Assembly: GCF_000020325.1 (NCBI RefSeq)
Contig: NC_010730.1
Span: 1,013,501-1,077,500, forward strand
Source of the DNA: Sulfurihydrogenibium sp. YO3AOP1
Lineage (GTDB): Bacteria > Aquificota > Aquificia > Aquificales > Hydrogenothermaceae
Direction: 5' to 3'
DNA: 64,000 bases
Positions within the stretch are counted from its first letter, which is position 1; every line of letters begins with the position of its first letter. The position numbers were made by a program, and so were the translations under genes. Positions 25,120 through 34,880 of this stretch are shown in pieces. The notes under the pieces are model-generated. The model worked only from the letters and a program-made list of their open reading frames with translations, was not told where the DNA came from and did not search any database.

Positions 25120-25199
25120 ATTCTCTCCCCCTATCTCAAAAAGGTTAAATAATTATAGCATTATTCAGGTATGCTAAAATAATACTAAAAGTAAACTCT

Positions 25200-25363
25200 G
25201 GGTGAGAAATTAGGAATTTATAGAATTTAAAAAGGAGATCCTTCGGACTTACGTCCTCAGGATGACAGCAAAAGGTTGAATGACACGCATTAAAGGAAGG
25301 ATAACCTTATTTGTCATTCTGAGCGAAGTGAAGAATCTCCTCTTTTTACTGAATTTCTCACCC
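25200..25363. repeat. Repeat unit bounded by perfect 12-base inverted ends
   Basis: GGGTGAGAAATT at the left and AATTTCTCACCC at the right are perfect inverted repeats around 140 bases. The interior carries an inverted GATCCTTCGGACTTACGTCCTCAGGATGAC core, the AAAGGTTGAATGA...GGAAGGATAACCTT spacer and a GTCATTCTGAGCGAAG core. Related ends occur at 11213, 42187, 43511 and 53978. It fills most of the gap between the divergent nucleotidyltransferase and aminotransferase genes. Confidence 0.72.
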
Positions 25364-25409
25364 GACGTATATAGTGGATTTTAATATAAAAAAGTATAAG
25401 GAGTATTGA

Positions 25410-26570
25410 ATGAACAAGGCAATAAAAAATCTTAAAAATTATCCTATGGAAGAGTTAAATAAAATTAAAGCATCGCTAAAAGAAAGAGGAATAAAAATTT
25501 ATGATTTTGGAACAGGTGACCCAAAAGAACCAACGCCAGAAATAATAAGAAATGCAATTAAAAATGCAATTCCGGAAGTTAGCCAGTATCCATCAGTTGC
25601 CGGAAGAAAAGAACTAAGAGATACAATTTCAAAATGGTTTGAAAATAGATTTTCTGTAAAACTAAATTCAGATACGCAAATAATACCATCGGCAGGCTCC
25701 AAGGAAGCAATTTTTCATTTTCCGTTGGTTTTTATAGACCCGGAGGAAGATAAAAAAAGAGTCATCTTTGGAACGCCGGCATATCCAGTATACGAAAGAG
25801 GAACGTTGTATGCAGGAGGGATTCCAACGCCTATAAAACTAAAAGAAGAAGACGGTTTTTTACTCAGACTTGATAAAATTGATAAAGAAATACTAAAAGA
25901 GACAAAGATTGTATGGATAAACTATCCACACAACCCAACCGGAGCAGTAGCACCTGCAAGCTATTTTGAAGAAACTATAAAAATTTGTCAAGAATATAAT
26001 ATTATTTTATGTTCTGATGAATGTTATACAGAAATATATTTTGAAGAAAAACCACATTCAGCTTTACAATTTGGCATGGATAATGTTGTAGTTTTTCATT
26101 CTTTATCAAAAAGAAGTGGTATGACTGGTTACAGGTCTGGGTTTGTTGCCGGAGATGAAAAGATTATAAGCTTTTATAAAAAAGAAAGGGCAAATTTTGG
26201 CGTTGCAAGTCCAGATTTTATTCAAATGGCAGCTAAGACAGCATGGGAAGACGAAAGCCATGTAATTGAAAGAAACAAAATTTTTAGAGAGAAGAGAGAT
26301 TTATTTTTAGAATTCTTAAATAAAAAAGGTTTTGAATATCTGTATCCAAAAGCCACTTTTTATATTTGGATTAAAGCTCCAAACGGAATCTCTTCAAAAG
26401 ATTATGCAAAGATTTTGTTAGAAAATGGTATTATAGTTTCTATCGGAGAAAATTTCTGTAGTAGCACAGAGATAAACGAAGGAACCTGCGAAAGTCAATA
26501 TTTTAGAATTGCATTAGTTCCAACCATTGAAGAATGTAAAGAAGCGTTAAAAATTTGGGAGAGTATATAA
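25410..26570 (+). CDS. Class I/II PLP aminotransferase, probable succinyldiaminopimelate/LL-DAP type
   Basis: A fold-type I aminotransferase with N-terminal YDFGTGDPKEPTP, the NPTG motif (YPHNPTGAV), the SDECYTEIYFE segment and the PLP-lysine in HSLSKRSGMTGYRSG. These features resemble DapC-like succinyldiaminopimelate transaminases for lysine and peptidoglycan synthesis. Aspartate or other amino donors are possible alternatives. It has 386 residues. AAGGAG lies upstream of the ATG. A membrane-protein gene follows two bases after the stop. Confidence 0.82.
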   Translation: MNKAIKNLKNYPMEELNKIKASLKERGIKIYDFGTGDPKEPTPEIIRNAIKNAIPEVSQYPSVAGRKELRDTISKWFENRFSVKLNSDTQIIPSAGSKEAIFHFPLVFIDPEEDKKRVIFGTPAYPVYERGTLYAGGIPTPIKLKEEDGFLLRLDKIDKEILKETKIVWINYPHNPTGAVAPASYFEETIKICQEYNIILCSDECYTEIYFEEKPHSALQFGMDNVVVFHSLSKRSGMTGYRSGFVAGDEKIISFYKKERANFGVASPDFIQMAAKTAWEDESHVIERNKIFREKRDLFLEFLNKKGFEYLYPKATFYIWIKAPNGISSKDYAKILLENGIIVSIGENFCSSTEINEGTCESQYFRIALVPTIEECKEALKIWESI

Positions 26571-26572
26571 AA

Positions 26573-27262
26573 ATGAGAGTTTTAGTAAAGATTAAACCAA
26601 AAAAAGCTGAAAATTTAAATGATATCTTTTTGATTTTGAAAAATTTTAACGTAAATACAGCCAACTTTTTTAAAGACCTTAAAGAGAAAAATTATTTTGA
26701 ATTTTATTTAGATGTTTCTACAATTGAAGACATAAAAAATAAACTTGAAGAATTAGCATATTTGGAAATAGAAGAACATAAGATTAAAGATAATATACAA
26801 GAGTTTAAACAACCAGAGTCTGTACCTTCAGATATAAATAGCCCCTATGCTTTTTTTACGATAGCTACTTTAGATGTTTTTATTTTGTTAGTCGTTATTG
26901 AAATTATCTTCAAAAGCCTATCCATGGAAAGTTTAATCAATGGTATTATCAACATTACTAAGCTTTCTATATTTTTGACAACATTATTAAAATTGGCGTT
27001 CTCTTTTCTATATTTTAGAGGTCTTTTGGATATTTTCCAATCTACATTAGTCGGCAGGTTGTTTAATGTAAAAATTTATGGTTTGAAACTAAACATTTTA
27101 TCTATTCTTCTACTTCCGATAATCGGTTTTTATTTCATTAATAATTCTGAAATTGGTTTTATATTTAAAATTTTTGGATTATTTTTGATAACATTTTTTG
27201 TCATTGCAACATTTATATCTTTTGAGTATCTTGGTATTTCTTTAAAAAGAAATAAAGATTAA
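26573..27262 (+). CDS. Membrane protein with a small soluble N-terminal domain, unknown function
   Basis: Not recognised. The first 80 residues alternate beta and helix (VLVKIKPKKAENLNDIF; YFEFYLDVSTIEDIKNKLEEL), reminiscent of a ferredoxin-like/ACT fold. Then come about four hydrophobic segments (FFTIATLDVFILLVVIEIIF; LTTLLKLAFSFLYF; ILSILLLPIIGFYF; FGLFLITFFVIATF). The start was set at the ATG with GGGAGAG upstream; an in-frame TTG at 26555 is less likely. Its last 50 bases overlap, tail to tail, the flippase gene on the other strand. Confidence 0.65.
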   Translation: MRVLVKIKPKKAENLNDIFLILKNFNVNTANFFKDLKEKNYFEFYLDVSTIEDIKNKLEELAYLEIEEHKIKDNIQEFKQPESVPSDINSPYAFFTIATLDVFILLVVIEIIFKSLSMESLINGIINITKLSIFLTTLLKLAFSFLYFRGLLDIFQSTLVGRLFNVKIYGLKLNILSILLLPIIGFYFINNSEIGFIFKIFGLFLITFFVIATFISFEYLGISLKRNKD

Positions 27263-28394
27263 TCATGAAAGAGATAAAGTGGAACAAAAATATGTATAGA
27301 ATGTATTGATAAACATCGTGAAAGTTTATCAGAATAAATCCAACGTAGTATAAAACCAAATTTACAATTACTAAAGCTTTAAATCTTTCCAAAGTTATGT
27401 TTGATGTAAAGATTACTAAGTTAAATATTAAAGGTACGATAGCTAATATATAAAAGGGTAAATATTGGTAAGCATCTAAAAATTTACTCCCAAAAAGCAT
27501 AAGAAAAATAGGTTTTCCTAAAATCAAAGTTCCAACAAAAGCTATCAGATTTATAGCTAAGAATAATCCAAGTGAGTAAAGTAGATACTTTCTATAGTTA
27601 GTTTTGTCTTCTGTCAGCTTAACAAAGATTACTGAAAATAAAGTCATACAAAACCAGATTAAAGCTTTTCCAAGTATGGATGCAGATGCATACAAACCAG
27701 CAGTTGTCGGGTCAAAAACTCTTTTGATAAAAAGGTCATCCGCATAAACAAACAGTCCAACCGGAACGGACAAGAAAGATGTTTTAAAAATATCTTTAAT
27801 TGGAATTTTTTTTATCTTTCCAAACAAATTTTTATTGATAAACAACACAATTATAAGCACTAACAATTCAGCAAACAATGACGAACCAACAGCACCGTAA
27901 ATATTTAATCCTATTTCTATTAAAAAAACAGCTATTATTAGGCGAAATGTTAATCCAAATGCATTTAAAAATGAATATTCTTTAAACTTTTCTTGAGCTT
28001 GCAAAAAGCCCTTTTCTACACTTAAAATAAAAACAACTAACCAAACCAACCCAACTATTATGATTGCAAGCTTATGAGTTATTTTAAAAAAAGATTGTAT
28101 AAAGGGTAAAGATATTATTAATCCAATGAAGAATATTAACCCTGTTAAACCGGCTATAATTCTGATAAATCTTAAAATCTCATACTTTTGTTCTTTATTT
28201 TCTAAAACGGCTTTTATGGTTAAAGTTGGATAGATATTAGATAGAAAACCAACTGTAAGCATGAGGGAGTATAAAACCATAAACTCGCCATATAGCTCCG
28301 GACCAAGCTTTCTACTTGCAATAAAATGGAATATGTAGCCAAGAATGTTTACGTAGAAAAACATCAAAGATAAATAGCTAAAATGTTTAAGCAT
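27213..28394 (-). CDS. Polysaccharide/oligosaccharide flippase (Wzx/MATE-like)
   Basis: Integral membrane protein of 393 residues with about 12 hydrophobic segments in the pattern of the polysaccharide transporter family: LGPELYGEFMVLYSLMLTVGFLSNI near the N-terminus and VFDPTTAGLYASASILGKAL in the middle. Such proteins flip undecaprenyl-linked oligosaccharides to the periplasmic face. It is the most downstream gene of a run with glycosyltransferases and pilus genes, which fits delivery of a glycan for pilin or surface decoration. It overlaps the upstream GT4 gene by eight bases. Confidence 0.82.
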   Translation of the reverse strand: MLKHFSYLSLMFFYVNILGYIFHFIASRKLGPELYGEFMVLYSLMLTVGFLSNIYPTLTIKAVLENKEQKYEILRFIRIIAGLTGLIFFIGLIISLPFIQSFFKITHKLAIIIVGLVWLVVFILSVEKGFLQAQEKFKEYSFLNAFGLTFRLIIAVFLIEIGLNIYGAVGSSLFAELLVLIIVLFINKNLFGKIKKIPIKDIFKTSFLSVPVGLFVYADDLFIKRVFDPTTAGLYASASILGKALIWFCMTLFSVIFVKLTEDKTNYRKYLLYSLGLFLAINLIAFVGTLILGKPIFLMLFGSKFLDAYQYLPFYILAIVPLIFNLVIFTSNITLERFKALVIVNLVLYYVGFILINFHDVYQYILYIFLFHFISFMINLYFFLKKYQDTQKI

Positions 28395-29460
28395 GATAGC
28401 TTAAAACTCTAAGTAAATAATCTTCAAACTCAGAGGCTATTTTGTCCCATGTAAACTTTTTAGCATATTCTATACCTTTTTTTCCCATTTTTAAAATTAA
28501 ATCTTCATTATTCCAAAGATAGTCTATTTTTTCTTTAAAGTCTTCTATATCTTCATTTTTAAAGCTTATTCCAAATCCATTTTCTACAACATATCTAAGC
28601 TCTGGGATGTCTGAGACTATCACAGACTTTCCCATAGATGCAGATTCTAATGCAACAATTCCCTGTCCTTCAAACCGAGAAGGCATTATTAAAAATTTAG
28701 CATTTTTTATCAAATCTAACTTTGTTTTTCCTGCAACTCTACCAATGTATTCAATATTAGAAATATTTTGTATCATTCTTAAAAAGTTATCTTTATCTTT
28801 GCCATCTCCAGCCACTACAAGTTTTATATTTTCTAATCTTTTAAATACTTCTATAATCAAATCAATACCCTTTTGATTTATATCTAATCTTCCTAAAAAT
28901 AATACATATTGACCTATTTTTAATTCTTCATCAACAAAATCTACTCCATTTGAGATCACCTTTCCCTTGAGCCCAAACTTTTCATTCAAGCTTTCAGACA
29001 CGGTAATTATATTTTTAAATTTGCGTGGATATTTTTTTTCTAAAAGAAAAAATGGGACGCCCAATATATTGTATTTTTTCAAAATATAAGATCCTAGAAA
29101 AACTTGAAGCTGTAGGACAATAGGTTTTTCAGCTTGGAATCTATATGAGAATATAGGATACCAAGGAACAAAATCTTCAACAACTATATCATAATCGTTG
29201 AAATATTTTCTTAAAAATTTATTCCCCTCATAAGCATATGAAAATATGCTTAAAACATAATTTTTAGAAGAACCTAAAAACTTAAATTCAAAATTTTCAT
29301 TCACTTTATAATCTGTTGCGCCAGGATAGTTTCCGCATATAACAGTAACTTTATGTCCCTTTTCAGAAAGCCTTTTATAAATCTCAAAAGCTCTAACTGC
29401 TACTCCACCACCAAACCAATAATTATTAATATGATCATAAGCAAAATGAAGAATTTTCAT
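28387..29460 (-). CDS. Family 4 glycosyltransferase
   Basis: GT-B fold. The N-terminal HFAYDHINNYWFGGGVAVRA contains the acceptor-side glycine loop. The C-terminal donor domain shows VLFLGRLDINQKGIDLIIE, VVAGDGKDK and the EX7E-like segment SRFEGQGIVALESASMG. It is cytoplasmic or membrane-associated and adds a sugar from a nucleotide donor to a lipid-linked glycan. It overlaps the genes on both sides by 4-8 bases. The sugar cannot be predicted. Confidence 0.88.
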   Translation of the reverse strand: MKILHFAYDHINNYWFGGGVAVRAFEIYKRLSEKGHKVTVICGNYPGATDYKVNENFEFKFLGSSKNYVLSIFSYAYEGNKFLRKYFNDYDIVVEDFVPWYPIFSYRFQAEKPIVLQLQVFLGSYILKKYNILGVPFFLLEKKYPRKFKNIITVSESLNEKFGLKGKVISNGVDFVDEELKIGQYVLFLGRLDINQKGIDLIIEVFKRLENIKLVVAGDGKDKDNFLRMIQNISNIEYIGRVAGKTKLDLIKNAKFLIMPSRFEGQGIVALESASMGKSVIVSDIPELRYVVENGFGISFKNEDIEDFKEKIDYLWNNEDLILKMGKKGIEYAKKFTWDKIASEFEDYLLRVLSYHA

Positions 29461-30185
29461 GGTTTTTTAGCTATTATATAGACTATTTTTCCTAAGATTT
29501 CACAGGGAATAAAAGAAAAATTGCTTGGAGTCAGTAAATTAAGAATAGGAAAAATTGGCAACAAAGGTAAATATTCCCACCATCTAATAATTCCAACTTC
29601 ATGAACCTCAAATCCACTCATTTCTGCTAAAGTAGATAAACTTTTTTTGGTCCAAGGTCTTACATGAGTTGGATCCTGATAAAAATTATAGCCATCAGGG
29701 CAAAAAACAGATGTATAATACTCAGTAACACAATAAAAATAACCGCCACTTTTTAATGTTCTAAAAGTCTCTGAAAAAAGATTTTGTGGATTTTTTAAAT
29801 GCTCTATAACAAAAGAAGATATAACGACATCAAACTCATTATCACTAAAAGGAAAAGTCTCAATATCCACATCACATCTTAAAAATTCTATTTTCTCAGA
29901 AAGTAAAGGATTTTTATCTAAATCTAAGCAGTAGAATTTTGCTTTAGGGTTTAAGAATCTACTTATATAATCAATAATATTGCCTGTACCGCAGCCTACA
30001 TCTAAAATTTTATCTGCATTTTTTATGTTTGGAACAGAAGATAACTTTTTTACCGGTATATTTGTTAGTCTCATAAATAATTTATAAAGAAAGTCATTTT
30101 TAAGTGCAAAACTTTTAACGTACTTTTTTAAACCTCTTTCTTTTTCTTTGGTTAAATAATCTTGATATCCTTTATACTTTCCCAA
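29457..30185 (-). CDS. Class I SAM-dependent methyltransferase
   Basis: A Methyltransf_11-type domain: motif I KILDVGCGTGNIIDYI, an acidic loop FYCLDLDKNP, then DVVISSFVIEHLKNP and LKSGGYFYCVTEYY. The substrate is unknown; in a glycan cluster, sugar or lipid-carrier methylation is plausible. Overlaps of 4 bases (downstream) and 14 bases (upstream) with glycosyltransferase genes show it is part of the operon. Confidence 0.86.
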   Translation of the reverse strand: MGKYKGYQDYLTKEKERGLKKYVKSFALKNDFLYKLFMRLTNIPVKKLSSVPNIKNADKILDVGCGTGNIIDYISRFLNPKAKFYCLDLDKNPLLSEKIEFLRCDVDIETFPFSDNEFDVVISSFVIEHLKNPQNLFSETFRTLKSGGYFYCVTEYYTSVFCPDGYNFYQDPTHVRPWTKKSLSTLAEMSGFEVHEVGIIRWWEYLPLLPIFPILNLLTPSNFSFIPCEILGKIVYIIAKKP

Positions 30186-30888
30186 ACTTCAGCCTCCATA
30201 CCATGATAGCAGCCTCTAATGCTATTTTTTTGCTCATTTTAGAAGACCCACCATTTCTTTCATAAAAGATGATCGGAATTTCTCCAATCTTACAACCTTT
30301 TTTAAAACATCTGTAAACCATCTCAATTTGAAAAGCGTATCCATTAGATTTAATCTTATCTAAACCTACAGCTTCTAAGCATTTTCTACTATAAACTCTA
30401 TATCCACTTGTTATATCTGTAAGATGTTTCAGTCCAAGAATTGTAGTAGCATACCAATTGGCAAACTTAGAAAGTAAAAGTCTTTTAAAATCCCACCCAA
30501 CAACGCTTATAGTATTATTCATATATCTTGAGCCAATCACAACATCACAGCCATTTTTTAAAGCTTCTATAAACCTTGGAATATCGTCAGGATTATGTGA
30601 TAAATCTGCATCCATTTCAAAAAATGCTTCATAATCTCTTTTTAATCCCCATTTAAAACCGTCTACGTAAGCTGTACCAAGTCCAAGCTTTCCCGGTCTT
30701 TCTAAAATATGTATCTTTGGATTATTTTTTATCCACTGATAAACTTTTTCTCTTGTTCCATCTGCCCCGTTATCATCAACTACTAAAATATCTAAAAAAT
30801 CTAAAAAATCATACTTTGTTAATCTTTCTAAGATTTTATCTATATTCTCAGCCTCGTTATAAGTTGGTAAAACCACTAATGATTTCAT
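30172..30888 (-). CDS. Polyprenol monophosphomannose synthase-like GT2
   Basis: GT-A domain close to dolichol/polyprenyl-phosphate mannose synthases: VLPTYNEAENIDKIL, ILVVDDNGADGTREKV, the DADLSHNP metal site, and VIGSRY, then ITSGYRVY. The 238 residues carry no C-terminal membrane helices. It would make a polyprenyl-phosphate-hexose from a nucleotide sugar. That is exactly the donor used by membrane mannosyltransferases of the GT-C type such as the DUF2723 protein in this cluster, so the two may act together. Confidence 0.88.
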   Translation of the reverse strand: MKSLVVLPTYNEAENIDKILERLTKYDFLDFLDILVVDDNGADGTREKVYQWIKNNPKIHILERPGKLGLGTAYVDGFKWGLKRDYEAFFEMDADLSHNPDDIPRFIEALKNGCDVVIGSRYMNNTISVVGWDFKRLLLSKFANWYATTILGLKHLTDITSGYRVYSRKCLEAVGLDKIKSNGYAFQIEMVYRCFKKGCKIGEIPIIFYERNGGSSKMSKKIALEAAIMVWRLKFGKV

Positions 30889-31946
30889 TTTTCAAATTCC
30901 TTTATAGCTTTTATAAATTCTTCCTTTGTTTTATCCCAAGAAAAGTTTTTAGCCCAATTTAAAGCATTTTGGCATAGCTTACTATACTCTTGTTTATTAT
31001 TCCAAATGTCTATAATCTTTTTCACAGCTTCATCTTCAGAATTTACTAAAAAACCTGTTTCATTGTCTTTTATGCTATCAACAAGACCATGAACCCTATA
31101 GCCAACTGCCGGCGTTCCAAAAGCGTTAGCCTGTATTACAACCTGCCCCCACCCCTCCCGAATACTTGGAACAATCAAAAAGTGAGACTGTTTTATTAAA
31201 TTTATCTTTTCTTCTTCCGAGACATAACCTAAAAATTTTATTCCTTCAATATTTGAATACTTATCTTTTAAATAATCCAACAAAGGACCTGTACCGGCAA
31301 CAAAAAGATTTGCATCTTTTATACGCTCTTTCACTTTTAAATATTTTTTGATTGCAGATTCTGGATTTTTTGTTTTTTTCAGCCTTCCAAGATACAGCAA
31401 TGTTAGATTTTCATTTTTCTTTGGCACCTCTTCTAATGGTTGATATTCTAAGCCGTTATAAACTATTTGTATATCCTTAAATCCAAGGTTTTTTAAATCT
31501 AATTGGGTTGATGGTGAGACCGTGATAGTTTTTTTGTTTTTGTACAATCTTAAAAATATCTTTTCTAAAAATCTTGGGATGTAGCCAATAAATCCAAGCT
31601 CTGTGTTCCAAAACTCTTCATACAGCTGATGTATAAGCAATATTGAGTTTTTCTTGAAGAATGTAAAATATCCTACGCCGTTAAACTCATCTATGATTAG
31701 CCAATCTTGATTTTTGTTTAGCATATACATAAATCCATAAAAATGAGTTGTAAGCTCGTTTCCTTTACGAATAAACTTTATACCATCAATTACTTCCTCA
31801 TTTTTTAATTCTTTTGTCTTTGAAGAAAACCACTCAACGCTGTATCCAGCTTCTATTAAGCCTCTTGCGATATGGTATGTATAATTTTCAGCTCCGCCCT
31901 TTTCAGGATGTTTTATACATCTTCTGTTTAAAATTAAAACTTTCAT
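30885..31946 (-). CDS. Family 4 glycosyltransferase
   Basis: GT-B fold with N-terminal RRCIKHPEKGGAENYTYHIA and a C-terminal donor domain with LLYLGRLKKTKNPESAI, LFVAGTGPLLDYLK and the segment SIREGWGQVVIQANAFG. 353 residues. It differs clearly from the GT4 protein at 28387-29460 and overlaps its neighbours by four bases on both sides. It is probably one step in assembly of the same glycan. Confidence 0.88.
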   Translation of the reverse strand: MKVLILNRRCIKHPEKGGAENYTYHIARGLIEAGYSVEWFSSKTKELKNEEVIDGIKFIRKGNELTTHFYGFMYMLNKNQDWLIIDEFNGVGYFTFFKKNSILLIHQLYEEFWNTELGFIGYIPRFLEKIFLRLYKNKKTITVSPSTQLDLKNLGFKDIQIVYNGLEYQPLEEVPKKNENLTLLYLGRLKKTKNPESAIKKYLKVKERIKDANLFVAGTGPLLDYLKDKYSNIEGIKFLGYVSEEEKINLIKQSHFLIVPSIREGWGQVVIQANAFGTPAVGYRVHGLVDSIKDNETGFLVNSEDEAVKKIIDIWNNKQEYSKLCQNALNWAKNFSWDKTKEEFIKAIKEFEK

Positions 31947-32545
31947 GCTTTATATAAACTTACAATCCAAAGTGAGAAAAATACTATAAATATTAGAGAG
32001 TATAATAAAATCTGCTTTTTGTTGTTTGCTTTCCAGATAAACAATAGCACTGAAGAAATCCAGCCTATCAAAGATAAAACAACTATTAAACTCCAAAAAT
32101 CTGAAGGCTTATTATCATAATTTAATACCTGCATTTGTGCATTGTATAGTTTTTTATAGTCTGCCATTGTGTAGTTGTTAAACTCCCAATTGATAGATTC
32201 TAAAGCTCTTAACTTTGCAATTTCAGGATTAATCTTTTCTAAATACTCTGTATATGGTCTTGTGATTGGGTTTTGTATTTGGTATATACTTGTTCTAAGA
32301 GTTTCTAAGCAGTATAATCTTTCATCATCTTTTTTAAATGTATGGCAGTATAGGTATAATTCTTCTACAGCTTTTGAGCCAAGCGGACTAAATGGTACAT
32401 AAGATAAAATTACTTTTTCATATGCTTTGACTTTTGCTATCCCGTCTTGCTGTTTTGCAGAATTATAATGTTTATATTGGTAGATCAGGTTTTTGATGAT
32501 AAAAAATAAAAATATGACAATAAGTAATATAACTAACTTTTTCAT
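31943..32545 (-). CDS. Membrane protein of unknown function
   Basis: Not recognised. A hydrophobic N-terminus (VILLIVIFLFFIIKNLIY) is followed by about 115 polar residues with two Cys (YLYCHTF and RLYCLETL) and two C-terminal membrane segments. The polar part would be periplasmic. The start was moved to the ATG preceded by GAGG; the first ATG lies on that ribosome site. It lies between the DUF2723 gene and a GT4 gene with overlapping or touching ends, so a role in the same glycan pathway is likely. Confidence 0.65.
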   Translation of the reverse strand: MKKLVILLIVIFLFFIIKNLIYQYKHYNSAKQQDGIAKVKAYEKVILSYVPFSPLGSKAVEELYLYCHTFKKDDERLYCLETLRTSIYQIQNPITRPYTEYLEKINPEIAKLRALESINWEFNNYTMADYKKLYNAQMQVLNYDNKPSDFWSLIVVLSLIGWISSVLLFIWKANNKKQILLYSLIFIVFFSLWIVSLYKA

Positions 32546-32553
32546 AAAAAACC

Positions 32554-34458
32554 TCATTTAACATTTTTTTCTAATTCTTCAGGTATTAAATAGCTTTGTG
32601 AATAATCATTATAGGCTCGTATAGCTTTAAACATTTCTAAGAAACTTTGATTTTGTGGTGAAACATAAATCGTTAATTTAAAAGGTGCTTTAAAGCTTCC
32701 ATAACTAATATCTGCATCAACTACAAGCTCATTTAGTCTTATGGTAGGTTTGATAGAACTTGCCATGACTAAATAAGAATTTGAAAAGAATTTACACATT
32801 TCAAAAGTAAAAATATCATCTGTATTGTGGTTTAGACAAACTTTAGGAGTTAAAAATTTAAACTTAGAAATATTTAGATTATCAAACCATTCTTCCTGTG
32901 TATTATCATCTTTCTTTAACCAAAAGAATGCATACAATAAAGGTTTAATTTTAACAAAATTATAAAACGGATGCTCTGGAGCTAAGTTAACACTTGATAA
33001 AAATCTTTTCTTCTCCATAATGGATTGTACATTACCTTCAAAAAATTCAGGAATATCACTTTTATAAATATCTTTTGGTTTGCATCCTTCTATTCTCCAA
33101 TTTGTATTATTATAATAATGCGATGTTAAATGACAGATATCATCTCTAAACCTTCCTAAAATTTTAACATACCATAATTCAAAAGTATGATTATCTCCAT
33201 ATGTTGAAAATATTGAAGAGATTGGAGTTATTGCTAATAAATCCTTTCCATGATAATAAGGAACCCAGTTGTTAAAGTTATTAGTTTCATTTAGCCTGCC
33301 AATTAATAAAACTAAAGGAAAAACAACTAAAATTTTAGGAACAAATTTATATGTAAACTCCATTTTTTGATTTTTTATAAAAATAAAACCATAGTAAATT
33401 CCCAAGCCTGAGATAATTGAAAAAAATGCCAGAGCTGGTAAAAAATATTGATTAGCAGCGACATAGAGTATACCTATTGTAAATGGTCCAGATAATGTTA
33501 TTTTTGCCAAGATTAAAGAGTACATTATAAATGCTATTAAAGTATATAGAAATATTTTTTTACTCTTTCTAAAAAGAGCGATGAATCCTAAAAGTAAAAA
33601 AAAGATAAATGCAAAAGAAAAGTTTATATTAAATAGATAAAGAATATTTTTTAATGAATAATATAAACCCTCTCCTGTGCCCAATGCTGAAACAGGTGCA
33701 TCTAAGGAAGAGCCAGAGCCATAAAATTTCCTTAAAATCATAGCAACAAATTTTTCAAAATTTTCAGCCTTATGTGCTGCTGTGAAAGTATCAACTTGAC
33801 TTCTTATGTAAAGATGTAAATTTACAAGGAATCCAAGAGCAAAGAATGAAACAGCAGGAAGAAGCCACTTGATGAAATTTTTAAAATAAATAAAACCTAC
33901 AAATAACAAAGATAGAGATATCAATAGACTTGTATGGTGTATTGAAGCACCTAAACCTAAAAGAAATGATGCTGTTAGCACATACTTATAATTTAAATTT
34001 CTTTCTATTAAAGATTTAAGACCTATGTAAAATAAAACTAAGATAAGAAATAAGTTTAATGTATAAAACTTTATAACAACAGAGTTAAAATAATAAGAAT
34101 AAGAAACAGCAAGAAAGACTACAGGAATTACAGAAAAAATCTCAATGTACTGTTCATCATTAGTTATTTTTATTATAAGAATTTTTGTTATTAAATAAAC
34201 CATATAAAGAGAGAGTATTGAGAATAAAACAGATATTAATGCAATTCTTGACCCTATATTTCCTACTGGTATAAAGGAAAATAATTTACCTAACTCTATA
34301 TAGAAAGGATATCCTGGTGGATGGGCTATACCAAGCATATATGCAGAAACAGTTAAGCCTCCTCCGTCACCAGTAGAGAATACAGGATAAAGAGATATTA
34401 AATAAATAAATGAAAAGAAAATGAGAATTAAATGAATTAATTTTATTTTACTGAACAT
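32554..34458 (-). CDS. DUF2723-family membrane protein, probable GT-C protein O-glycosyltransferase
   Basis: 634 residues, with about ten hydrophobic segments in the first 400 and a periplasmic C-terminal third. The first loop reads FSTGDGGGLTVSAYMLGIAHPPGYPFY, the DUF2723 signature (acidic residue plus HPPGYP), a family related to TMEM260/protein O-mannosyltransferases. Such enzymes use polyprenyl-phosphate sugars. Its start codon lies 16 bases inside the pilin gene upstream, so the two are translationally coupled. Together with the polyprenol-phosphate-hexose synthase 1.7 kb downstream, it is a candidate pilin glycosyltransferase (inference). Confidence 0.82.
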   Translation of the reverse strand: MFSKIKLIHLILIFFSFIYLISLYPVFSTGDGGGLTVSAYMLGIAHPPGYPFYIELGKLFSFIPVGNIGSRIALISVLFSILSLYMVYLITKILIIKITNDEQYIEIFSVIPVVFLAVSYSYYFNSVVIKFYTLNLFLILVLFYIGLKSLIERNLNYKYVLTASFLLGLGASIHHTSLLISLSLLFVGFIYFKNFIKWLLPAVSFFALGFLVNLHLYIRSQVDTFTAAHKAENFEKFVAMILRKFYGSGSSLDAPVSALGTGEGLYYSLKNILYLFNINFSFAFIFFLLLGFIALFRKSKKIFLYTLIAFIMYSLILAKITLSGPFTIGILYVAANQYFLPALAFFSIISGLGIYYGFIFIKNQKMEFTYKFVPKILVVFPLVLLIGRLNETNNFNNWVPYYHGKDLLAITPISSIFSTYGDNHTFELWYVKILGRFRDDICHLTSHYYNNTNWRIEGCKPKDIYKSDIPEFFEGNVQSIMEKKRFLSSVNLAPEHPFYNFVKIKPLLYAFFWLKKDDNTQEEWFDNLNISKFKFLTPKVCLNHNTDDIFTFEMCKFFSNSYLVMASSIKPTIRLNELVVDADISYGSFKAPFKLTIYVSPQNQSFLEMFKAIRAYNDYSQSYLIPEELEKNVK

Positions 34459-34853
34459 TCAATACCTTTTGCGTTTAAATAACATGATGCTTTATATTCT
34501 TCAATACTATCAAGTTTGCCACTTATTGTTCCATCGGAAACGTATCCACTACTATCACATGTAACTGAGCCACTTATGTTTATTGTTAAACTTCCACCAG
34601 GAACAATTGTACTTTCACAATTTTTTAATCCATTTAATGATAAAGTAGTAGATGATGAAATATTTATCTCTTGACATAGACCTGCCGCATCGTATGCGCA
34701 TGCTTTAACCATTGGTAAAGCATATGAAGTTACTTTTGCTTTATTTTGATATTTCATATATATAGGTATCGAGATAGAGGCTAATAAAGAGATTATAGCG
34801 ATAACAACTATTAACTCTACTATTGTAAAAGCTTTTATTGTTGATGTATTCAT
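34443..34853 (-). CDS. Type IV pilin-like protein, second pilin
   Basis: A type III (prepilin) signal: an eight-residue leader ending in Lys-Ala, then FTIVELIVVIAIISLLASIS with Glu5 of the mature protein. The residue before the cleavage site is Ala instead of the usual Gly. The C-terminal head of about 95 residues has six cysteines, each matched in the pilin at 34933-35397, so the two are paralogues. It lies behind a hairpin terminator and overlaps the DUF2723 gene. Minor pilin or alternative major pilin are both possible. Confidence 0.85.
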   Translation of the reverse strand: MNTSTIKAFTIVELIVVIAIISLLASISIPIYMKYQNKAKVTSYALPMVKACAYDAAGLCQEINISSSTTLSLNGLKNCESTIVPGGSLTINISGSVTCDSSGYVSDGTISGKLDSIEEYKASCYLNAKGIECSVK

Positions 34854-34880
34854 TTAAGCCTTTTCCCCAGCAATTTTAAG

